Below, in pieces: positions 6,370 through 11,832 of a DNA stretch of 11,832 nucleotides; the stretch's first letter is position 1, and each line of letters opens with the position of its first letter. Below the pieces are notes generated by a model, which was not told the DNA's origin, ran no database searches, and saw nothing but the letters and a program-made list of their open reading frames with translations. Source of the stretch: Anaerolineaceae bacterium (GTDB lineage Bacteria > Chloroflexota > Anaerolineae > Anaerolineales > Anaerolineaceae); assembly GCA_011620505.1 (NCBI GenBank), contig WOZA01000146.1:1-11832 (forward strand), in the 5' to 3' direction. The position numbers and the translations under genes are program-made.

Positions 6370-7249
6370 CAGTTTCCTCCTCTTCCTCAGGTTTGTGAAG
6401 CTTGAAGTAAGACAGCCACGATTTTTGGCGCTTTGTAACTTCATTGGAGATCATGAAGGCGCGCATATTGTTCAAGAGGCGTTCGCTGTCCAGGCGGCGG
6501 ATCAGGCGTCCGCGATGGGCAATGGAGATTGTGCCAGTTTCTTCTGATACGACTACAGCGATAGCGTCGCTGACTTCGCTAATACCAAGCGCGGCACGGT
6601 GGCGCAAACCCATCGAACGTTCGACCGTGGCATTAAGCACGCCACTGCTCGAAAGCGGCATCACGCAGCCAGCTGCCATGATGCGATTTCCGTCAATGAT
6701 AACTGCGCCATCATGCAGTGGCGTATTGGGATAAAAGATTTGCATCAGAAGTTGAGGAGTGACTATGGCGTCCAGAAGCACACCGTTCTTGTAGTAACTA
6801 TCCAGGAACTGTTGGCGCCGGAGGACGATCAGCGCGCCGTGCCGGCGTTGGGCAAGCTGCCCGACTGCGCTGGTGATGGCTTGAAGTGTCTGCTCGAGGC
6901 GTTCACTGTCTTTTGCACTTCGATGCTTAAATAGTCCCAGATCGCTGACGTTGCCCATGCGTTCAAGTCCATGCCGAATCTCTGGAGCGAGAACGACAGG
7001 AATCGCGAAGATCAGCGCGGGAGAGATCGTGTCGACCAGCCACGAAAAACCAGGCAGATCAAGCACCGAGATCAGCAATGTTACCAGAATAATGATCAGG
7101 AAGATTCCGCGGAGCAGGGTTTGGGCTCCTGTGTCGCGTAAAAGGTAGAGGATGGATGCAAAAAAGATCGTGACAAGTACGATATCCAACAGACTGGACC
7201 ATGTGAAACGCTCCAGTATGAATAGAAAATTACTCCACAATTCCTGCAT
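6353..7249 (-). CDS. cdaA: diadenylate cyclase CdaA (DAC domain)
   Basis: Makes the second messenger c-di-AMP from two ATP at the cytoplasmic membrane; c-di-AMP controls potassium and osmolyte balance and cell-wall integrity in bacteria that have it. It has 298 residues. Three membrane helices lie at about 20-38, 44-64 and 70-90, followed by a short linker helix (PEIRHGLERMG) and the DisA_N cyclase domain (about 105-265). Both active-site motifs are intact: DGA (180-182, in NTPLHDGAVII) and RHR (216-218, in MGLRHRAALG). The C-terminus is a Glu-rich tail (288-293), and the same bases supply the ybbR ribosome binding site. The start at 7249 is preceded by GGGAAGG about 10 nt upstream. It lies 56 nt after coaE. 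glmM, the usual third gene of this cluster in Firmicutes, is not in the window. Confidence 0.96.
   Translation of the reverse strand: MQELWSNFLFILERFTWSSLLDIVLVTIFFASILYLLRDTGAQTLLRGIFLIIILVTLLISVLDLPGFSWLVDTISPALIFAIPVVLAPEIRHGLERMGNVSDLGLFKHRSAKDSERLEQTLQAITSAVGQLAQRRHGALIVLRRQQFLDSYYKNGVLLDAIVTPQLLMQIFYPNTPLHDGAVIIDGNRIMAAGCVMPLSSSGVLNATVERSMGLRHRAALGISEVSDAIAVVVSEETGTISIAHRGRLIRRLDSERLLNNMRAFMISNEVTKRQKSWLSYFKLHKPEEEEETDENNT
6376..6381 (-). promoter_or_regulatory. ribosome binding site of ybbR, inside cdaA
   Basis: AGGAGG on the minus strand, six nt before the ATG at 6369. It lies within the glutamate codons of the cdaA tail and decides the ybbR start. Confidence 0.8.
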
Positions 7250-7274
7250 ACTTGCAATGCCTTCCCTGCATTAA

Positions 7275-7280
7275 AGTATA
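7275..7280 (-). promoter_or_regulatory. possible -10 box before cdaA
   Basis: TATACT on the minus strand in the coaE-cdaA gap, 25 nt before the cdaA ATG. A start about 7 nt downstream would leave a short leader carrying GGGAAGG. No clear -35 box is visible. It could let cdaA-ybbR be transcribed independently of coaE. Confidence 0.35.
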
Positions 7281-7305
7281 CCCCCTAAAACGTTTTTTTT
7301 ACCTG

Positions 7306-8376
7306 TTATCCTTGAATTTTAGTGAAATAGACCTCGCCAGGCATCAGTCCATGCTTGCGCAGGAAGTTGTTATAGAGCACCGGGTGTACTGGCGGGTCAT
7401 CGTCGCCATAGGTGAATCCCAGCAGTTTTGCTTCTTCCGGTAAGATGAAATCCTTTGCCACGATCAGCATGTCGCTTAGCCCTGCCAGGTACTGCTTCAG
7501 CAGGGGAAAACTGACCTTTGATGGCAGCAGATCGGACCGAAAAGGCGCATGCGCCAGGTAAATAGCCATACTTTGCTCGATGCGGAAAATCATCAGTTGG
7601 ACCAACTGCCCACCCTTATAAAACGCCACCACCGTCCGCTGACCGAGCAACCGGTAGAGATCTTCGTCTTCCCATTTTTGTTTGGTCTTTTCCTCCATAA
7701 AAGAGGAGGCAGCCGCAAAATCTGTTGGGTCAAGATGGCTGAGCCGAATCTCATCCTCCCCGGATACGACTTCAAAAGGCGGCAGCCCTAAACCGCTAAA
7801 CAGCTCGCGGGTCTGCTCGTAGGTGTGGGCAAAACTGGTGTCAGTGTAAATAGCATGGTCTGCCAAAAGAATCTTTTCAGATTGTGGTGACTGGGAAAGG
7901 ATGCGCTGATGCGCAGCGCTTTCATCCAATCCGCGCCCTTCCATCAAGCGCTCAAGCCGTACCTCATCGTCTGCGGCGATCGCCCAAACCGCATTGCAAT
8001 ATTTGTCGATCCCTGCTTCGAAGAGTTTGATAGCTTCGATGGCGACTACATTCCGCGAGGTCGTTTGAATGCGTTCGAGGATTCTGCGGGTAACCAGGGG
8101 GTGAATGATCGCTTCCAGTTCCGTCAGTGCGGTTGGATCACGGAAAACGATGCGCCCCAGTTTGCCGCGGTTGATCTGCCCATCGCTAAATGTGAGATCA
8201 GAACCAAAACGCGCCAGGATGGGTTCGTAGGCAGGATTGCCGGGGAGGTAGGTTTCCTGCGCCGCGAGGTCTGCATCGATCGTCAGAGCGCCAAGATTTG
8301 CCAGGTACTGCAAGACGACGCTTTTACCGGAGGCAATGTTGCCTGTGAGACCGATGACAAAAGGTGTGGGTTTCAT
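7306..8376 (-). CDS. coaE: dephospho-CoA kinase with C-terminal extension domain
   Basis: Phosphorylates the 3'-hydroxyl of dephospho-CoA with ATP, the last step of coenzyme A synthesis. At 356 residues it is much longer than the usual ~200. The kinase part (1 to about 200) has the P-loop GNIASGKS (12-19), the DAD motif (34-36), HP (92-93), a lid region with RL-x2-R (about 140-150), and the typical terminal ADHAIYTDT (172-180). Residues about 207-356 form a separate domain. It starts like a GNAT acyltransferase (IRLSHLDPTDFAAASSFM), has central strands (VVAFYKGGQLVQLMIFRI) and a late KLLGFTYG resembling the LGF near the GNAT C-terminus. This assignment is tentative, and it is not the GrpB/UPF0157 domain known from other CoaE fusions. 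The ATG at 8376 has no ribosome binding site and lies exactly where transcription from the extended -10 box should begin. First gene of the minus-strand operon. Confidence 0.93.
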   Translation of the reverse strand: MKPTPFVIGLTGNIASGKSVVLQYLANLGALTIDADLAAQETYLPGNPAYEPILARFGSDLTFSDGQINRGKLGRIVFRDPTALTELEAIIHPLVTRRILERIQTTSRNVVAIEAIKLFEAGIDKYCNAVWAIAADDEVRLERLMEGRGLDESAAHQRILSQSPQSEKILLADHAIYTDTSFAHTYEQTRELFSGLGLPPFEVVSGEDEIRLSHLDPTDFAAASSFMEEKTKQKWEDEDLYRLLGQRTVVAFYKGGQLVQLMIFRIEQSMAIYLAHAPFRSDLLPSKVSFPLLKQYLAGLSDMLIVAKDFILPEEAKLLGFTYGDDDPPVHPVLYNNFLRKHGLMPGEVYFTKIQG

Positions 8377-8382
8377 TCCATT

Positions 8383-8391
8383 AGTATATCA
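8383..8391 (-). promoter_or_regulatory. extended -10 promoter of coaE (predicted leaderless)
   Basis: TGATATACT on the minus strand fits the extended -10 pattern TGnTATAAT with one mismatch. Six nt (AATGGA) separate it from the ATG at 8376, so a start 7 nt after the box falls on the A of ATG. No -35 box is evident, as is common for extended -10 promoters. Confidence 0.6.
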
Positions 8392-8424
8392 AAACATTGA
8401 GTTGTCGAGGAAAAAGAGGGCGGA

Positions 8425-8433
8425 TGCTATAAT
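8425..8433 (+). promoter_or_regulatory. extended -10 promoter of tilS (predicted leaderless)
   Basis: TGCTATAAT is a perfect extended -10 match. Six nt (TTGGGC) separate it from the ATG at 8440, so the expected transcription start is the A of ATG. No Shine-Dalgarno sequence can fit. It lies back to back with the coaE promoter, 33 bp apart. Confidence 0.7.
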
Positions 8434-8439
8434 TTGGGC

Positions 8440-9894
8440 ATGTTAGCAGAGCGGATCACTCAGTCTTTAATCAAGGATTGCGGCGTCAACCCCGAACTGC
8501 CACTGGTGGTGGGGGTTTCGGGTGGGGCGGACAGCCTCTGCCTGGTTCACTGCCTGAGAGAGGGCGGTTTCAAACTGATCGTGGGGCATCTCGATCACGC
8601 CCTGCGCGCGAGCTCCGCAGCCCAGGCAGACGCCTTGAGCCAGCGCATGGCGGAATTGGGGCTCCCCTTCTTCAGTGAAAGACAGGATGTGGGGCAATTT
8701 GCGCTGCAAAACAAACTCGGCATCGAAGAAGCAGCTCGCTTCTGCCGCTATCGTTTTTTGTTCAACCTCGCGCGTGAACACGGCGCCCAGGGGGTGGTGG
8801 TGGGGCACCATGCGGATGACCAGGTGGAAACGGTCCTGATGCACTTTCTGCGCGGCAGCGGCTTGAGCGGGCTGACAGGCATGCAGCCCCGGAGTATTCT
8901 GAGCGGGATCGATCCCGAATTGCCCCTGTTTCGCCCTATGCTCCAGATCTACCGGCAGGAGATCCACGAATACTGCCAGGCTCATGATCTGGAAGTGCTT
9001 GAAGATGAGAGCAATGCCGACCTCAGTTTCTTCCGCAACCACTTGCGCCACGAACTGATCCCGCAGCTGGAACAAAACAATCCGGGTTTCAGGCAGGCGC
9101 TCGTCCGCACCGCGCTTACTCTTTCAGCCGACCGACAACTGCTTGAAACGCTGGCTGATGAGGCATTTGGGCGTGCGCTTGTGCGGACTGAGAAAGACGG
9201 GTTGGTGTTCAGCAGAGAGGTCTTCTTGGGCTTGCATCTCAGCCTGCAAAGGCTGGTTATCAGGCAGGCGTTTGTGCGATTGAGCCCCGAGTCACGGGAC
9301 CTTGGTTTTGAGGCGGTCGAAAGAGCCCTGGCAGCGATCACGGGCGGCACTGCGCAGGCCCCCCTGGCAGGAGGCTTATGGGTTTTTTGTTTCGAAAGTG
9401 AATTTGTAATTGCATCCCGCACCTATCAGCATTGGCATAGGGATTACCCTCAACTCACAGACCTCTCCGGGCTTAAGCTGAAACGCGGCGGCAAAGTAAA
9501 ACTGAACGCGGGTTGGGAGCTTACAGCAGAATTGATCGATATCAGCAAGTACAAGTCCCTGCCTGAAGAAATCAAAACTCATCCGCTTCATGCCTGGCTC
9601 AATCCACTGGACCTCGAATGGCCGCTGGAAGTCCGCCCGATGCAAACCGGTGAGCGCTGGTCTCCATTGGGCATGGTACTGAAGCATCAGAAGTTGAGCG
9701 ACTTCTTTGTCAACCAAAAAATCCCCCGGTCAGCGCGGGCAAGATGGCCTTTGGTGCTGAGCGGAGGATCTATTCTTTGGGTGGCAGGGCTGCGTATAGC
9801 CCAGGCGTGGCGCTTGCTCGGAGATGAAAACGAAATCCTGCATCTCCAATTGCATGCGCCGGATCAGCTAATTGACCCAGTAAAACTGAAGTAA
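8440..9894 (+). CDS. tilS: tRNA(Ile)-lysidine synthase
   Basis: ATP-dependent enzyme that attaches lysine to C34 of the CAU-anticodon isoleucine tRNA, so that it reads AUA and is charged with Ile rather than Met; normally essential. It has 484 residues. The N-type ATP pyrophosphatase domain carries the PP-loop SGGADS (27-32), HLDHALR (50-56), the conserved GIEEAARFCRYRF (94-106) and GHHADDQVET (122-131). An RNHLRHELIP segment (199-208) leads into the middle domain, and the TilS C-terminal domain (about 395-470) shows RPMQTGERWSPLGM and KLSDFFVNQKIPRSAR. The ATG at 8440 is chosen over the in-frame TTG at 8434 because the -10 box ends at 8433, leaving no room for a transcript that includes the TTG. 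The 3' end overlaps the convergent LCP gene by 27 bp. Confidence 0.97.
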   Translation: MLAERITQSLIKDCGVNPELPLVVGVSGGADSLCLVHCLREGGFKLIVGHLDHALRASSAAQADALSQRMAELGLPFFSERQDVGQFALQNKLGIEEAARFCRYRFLFNLAREHGAQGVVVGHHADDQVETVLMHFLRGSGLSGLTGMQPRSILSGIDPELPLFRPMLQIYRQEIHEYCQAHDLEVLEDESNADLSFFRNHLRHELIPQLEQNNPGFRQALVRTALTLSADRQLLETLADEAFGRALVRTEKDGLVFSREVFLGLHLSLQRLVIRQAFVRLSPESRDLGFEAVERALAAITGGTAQAPLAGGLWVFCFESEFVIASRTYQHWHRDYPQLTDLSGLKLKRGGKVKLNAGWELTAELIDISKYKSLPEEIKTHPLHAWLNPLDLEWPLEVRPMQTGERWSPLGMVLKHQKLSDFFVNQKIPRSARARWPLVLSGGSILWVAGLRIAQAWRLLGDENEILHLQLHAPDQLIDPVKLK

Positions 9895-10833
9895 TTTTTC
9901 CCGGATGGCAGGGTAGTTGGGGAAGAGCACAGAAGCCCCGCCATAGGTGGTGCCTGGCACGGCGTCATCAGGGGTCAACCGAAAGGTCGTGAACTTCATA
10001 TCCACAAATTTCCTTGCAGGCAAAGCATAGAGAATCGAATCCGAGACGCTCATATCTGTCTGGACTGTGCTGAAGATCGCCCGGATGACATTATCCAGGT
10101 TCAGAATCTCAGATGGCTGAAAGGCCTTTTTTGCCATCGCCTGGATGACTTCCTGTGCCCGCCGTGTACGGTCGAAATCCGAAGAATTTAAACGTGCGCG
10201 TACATACCAGAGCGCCTCGTCGGAGTTCATTGGCACTTCGCCAGGCTCCACCACGCACCAGCCCGAGGGGTTCATGTGGCATTCGTCTTCCATATGCTCG
10301 CCGACGGTGACGACGATCCCATCCAAAACATCGATCAGATGCTTAAAGCCTTGAAAGTCCACCATGGCATAGTGGTCAGGTCTGAAACCAAAATTAGCCG
10401 CAAAAGTGTCGCTCAAGCCCTGCCAGTCGCCAAAAGGAAACGCGGTATTCAGGCGCTGCTCGCCCAACCCTGGGATGTTGACCCACAGATCGCGCGGGAA
10501 GGAGATCAGGTGTACCTCGTTGGTACGGGTATTCAGCCCCAGCAGCAGCATCACATCTGTGCGGTAGCCGAGTTCGGGACGAAAATCCGAGCCAAGCAGC
10601 AGGATCGTTTTGACCTCGTTTGGGACCGGAATGGCATTGGGGTTGTTGGCAAGAAAGGGATCATCCGCATAGCGGTCTGGCGTCTGCCATAAATTGGTCA
10701 GGAAGCCGGGGTTGCCGTTGCGCATCTCATTCACACTCAGCACTGCCAGCAAAACAAAAATCAGGGCAGCCAAACCGAACAGGATGCCCCATGGAAACCG
10801 ATGTTTCCGTTGGTTTTTAACGGTATATGTCAT
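9868..10833 (-). CDS. LytR-CpsA-Psr (LCP) family protein
   Basis: Membrane-anchored protein of 321 residues. LCP enzymes transfer undecaprenyl-phosphate-linked polymers (teichoic acids, capsule or other glycans) onto peptidoglycan, outside the cell. A short basic N-terminus is followed by one membrane helix (about 14-35) and the LCP domain. Seen there are LLLGSDFRPELGYRTDVMLL (78-97, with Arg91 and Asp93), ISFPRDLWVNIPG (110-122, with Arg114 and Asp115), RLNTAF (127-132), VDFQGFKHLIDVLDGIVVTV (158-177) and ALWYVRARLNSSDFDRTRRAQ (207-227). The lipid- and phosphate-binding arginines and aspartates of the family are therefore present. Three Cys (185, 193 and others) fall in an insert. The ATG at 10833 has a weak GAAGAG site. 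The gene starts 26 nt after the recombinase-like gene and probably shares its transcript. The substrate glycan cannot be told from sequence. Confidence 0.93.
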   Translation of the reverse strand: MTYTVKNQRKHRFPWGILFGLAALIFVLLAVLSVNEMRNGNPGFLTNLWQTPDRYADDPFLANNPNAIPVPNEVKTILLLGSDFRPELGYRTDVMLLLGLNTRTNEVHLISFPRDLWVNIPGLGEQRLNTAFPFGDWQGLSDTFAANFGFRPDHYAMVDFQGFKHLIDVLDGIVVTVGEHMEDECHMNPSGWCVVEPGEVPMNSDEALWYVRARLNSSDFDRTRRAQEVIQAMAKKAFQPSEILNLDNVIRAIFSTVQTDMSVSDSILYALPARKFVDMKFTTFRLTPDDAVPGTTYGGASVLFPNYPAIREKLLQFYWVN

Positions 10834-10859
10834 ATTCTCTTCAATTCTAAATGGTTTTT

Positions 10860-11804
10860 TTAAATCGTCTCGCCTTCAGCAGTTTCCTCTGGAATGGGAT
10901 AACCATTCTCCTCTGCCAGGCTGAGTAGTTTGTTGCTCACTTCGCGCCATTGCACCTTGGAAATGCCAAGTTTCTGGCGGATTTTGTCCTTTTCGACCCC
11001 ATTGGAGAGGTCAATCAGCGCGCTCGTCCAGCGCAGCATGTCGAAGGAAATGTGCTTTTCCATATTGGCAGCTTTGGTAACATCCTCCAACAAGTATTCG
11101 AGGCGCCGTTGTGACCAGGGAAAGACCTGGTCCTTGATCTGGTACTTTTCAGCATATTCGTGATAGGCTGCCACCCACTCCGGGGAAACCCCCACTTTGC
11201 GTTCCTTGTAGCGATAGCGCGACTGCCCATAACGCACGTGGATGTAAGCCTGGTCGGGGTTTTCGATTTCGAGATGGTTGGTCATCAAACTCAGGCATTC
11301 GCCCTTTTTCATGGCGGTTTCAAGCACAAGCAGCATCAGCGTGTAGGGACGCGGGTCCGGGTTGGCAGCTGTCCGCAATGCATCGGCAGCGTCCAGCGCC
11401 TGGGTGCATTCGCTTGGAGTGAGCACAGTCGGGAGAGGGCTGATGACCGTCTTTTGGATCACTTTTTCAGCCGGGTCAGCGTTGAGCACGCCGCCCTTCA
11501 CCAGCCAGCGGAAAAACGACTTGATGGAAGTGATCCGGCGGGAGAGAGTTTTGGGGCTGCAGGGAACGTCGCGGTCTTTCTCGAGCCAGGTGAGGTAATC
11601 TTCAAGGTCTTTTGTGGTGATACTGCCGATGGTTTTATCAGCCGGCAAAAAGCTTTCCAGCAGTGCCAGGTCAGCAGTGAAGGCTTTTAGTGTATGGTGA
11701 GACCTGCCCTGATCGCGCAGGTAGATTTTCCATGCTTGAATCGCGGGTTGGAGGAGAGTGCTCTCCTGGATGTGTGCGCTGACAACTTCAGATTGTGCGT
11801 TCAT
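10860..11804 (-). CDS. tyrosine recombinase (XerC/D-like) fold, catalytically degenerate
   Basis: 314 residues. The frame stays open to the window edge (TTG at 11831), but GGAGG four nt before the ATG at 11804 fixes the start. Residues about 19-103 form the SAM-like core-binding domain (AWKIYLRDQGRSHHTLKAF, then SPKTLSRRITSIKSFFRWL), and about 125-300 the phage-integrase catalytic fold. Aligned by eye to XerD, the first catalytic Arg is Lys166 (TAMKKGE in place of TGLRxSE), the box II His is Asp255 (DMLRW in place of HVLRH), Arg258 is kept, the LGH histidine is Ile281 (LGIS), and the Tyr position falls on Ser290 (VSNKL). KER (200-202) is kept but the usual GKG lysine is not obvious. It should therefore not cut DNA; a DNA-binding or structural role is possible. 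It is first in a unit with the LCP gene. No attachment sites or phage genes are seen. Confidence 0.85.
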   Translation of the reverse strand: MNAQSEVVSAHIQESTLLQPAIQAWKIYLRDQGRSHHTLKAFTADLALLESFLPADKTIGSITTKDLEDYLTWLEKDRDVPCSPKTLSRRITSIKSFFRWLVKGGVLNADPAEKVIQKTVISPLPTVLTPSECTQALDAADALRTAANPDPRPYTLMLLVLETAMKKGECLSLMTNHLEIENPDQAYIHVRYGQSRYRYKERKVGVSPEWVAAYHEYAEKYQIKDQVFPWSQRRLEYLLEDVTKAANMEKHISFDMLRWTSALIDLSNGVEKDKIRQKLGISKVQWREVSNKLLSLAEENGYPIPEETAEGETI

Positions 11805-11808
11805 GTTG

Positions 11809-11813
11809 CCTCC
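11809..11813 (-). promoter_or_regulatory. ribosome binding site of the recombinase-like gene
   Basis: GGAGG on the minus strand, four nt before the ATG at 11804; it argues against the upstream TTG at 11831. A TATACG (11821-11826) just upstream could be a -10 box, but its -35 region lies outside the window. Confidence 0.7.
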
Positions 11814-11832
11814 AACGTTTCGTATAGTCAAT

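Noticed and set aside
7909..8400. 163-residue + strand ORF
   Set aside because: It is antisense to the kinase domain of coaE and runs through its start; no ribosome binding site or family motif.
8467..9075. 202-residue minus-strand ORF
   Set aside because: It lies fully inside tilS on the opposite strand, and every tilS motif is intact; it is a shadow of a GC-rich gene.
10860..11804. Active integrase marking a mobile element or genomic island
   Set aside because: Catalytic residues seem lost, there is no flanking tRNA or att repeat, and the neighbours are housekeeping or cell-wall genes.

Overview
The window looks like ordinary chromosome from a free-living bacterium. The YbbR/CdaA c-di-AMP module, a LytR-CpsA-Psr (LCP) protein, a CoaE with a long C-terminal extension and the general protein style suggest a Chloroflexota (Anaerolineae-like) genome. 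That placement rests on pattern memory, not on a search. No rRNA, tRNA, CRISPR array or intact mobile element is visible.

Left region (1-2750, accessory, visibly more AT-rich). A short + strand coding tail (1-59, tentative) and a strong terminator hairpin (95-138) face a minus-strand lipoprotein of unknown family (158-1405). Upstream of the lipoprotein is a secreted protein (1680-2456). Its stop codon is followed, in the same frame, by 76 codons that read as the front half of an Amidase_6-type cysteine peptidase/amidase domain (1449-1679). The gene therefore appears to be a decayed secreted amidase cut by a TAA and then by loss of its C-terminal half. It has its own plausible promoter and a good ribosome binding site.

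Central region (2670-8391, minus strand). This is a housekeeping operon that reads coaE, cdaA, ybbR (cdaR), der, lepB, then a YgiT-type zinc-finger gene, and ends at a clear intrinsic terminator (2670-2697). cdaA and ybbR overlap by 17 nt and form the c-di-AMP synthase with its membrane-anchored regulator. Der acts in 50S ribosome maturation, LepB in secretion, and CoaE in the last step of CoA synthesis.

Right region (8425-11832). tilS (+ strand) diverges from coaE across a 63-bp gap. The two genes have matching extended -10 boxes, each placed exactly 6 nt before its ATG, so both mRNAs are predicted to be leaderless. tilS ends convergently and overlaps by 27 bp the end of an LCP-family gene on the minus strand. 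Upstream of that gene, in the same transcription unit, lies a tyrosine-recombinase-like gene in which most catalytic residues, including the tyrosine nucleophile, seem to be replaced.

The most interesting points are the hidden Amidase_6 remnant, the catalytically degenerate XerC/D-like protein beside the LCP gene, the paired leaderless promoters, and the unassigned (possibly GNAT-like) C-terminal domain fused to CoaE. I see no clearly new multi-gene system.
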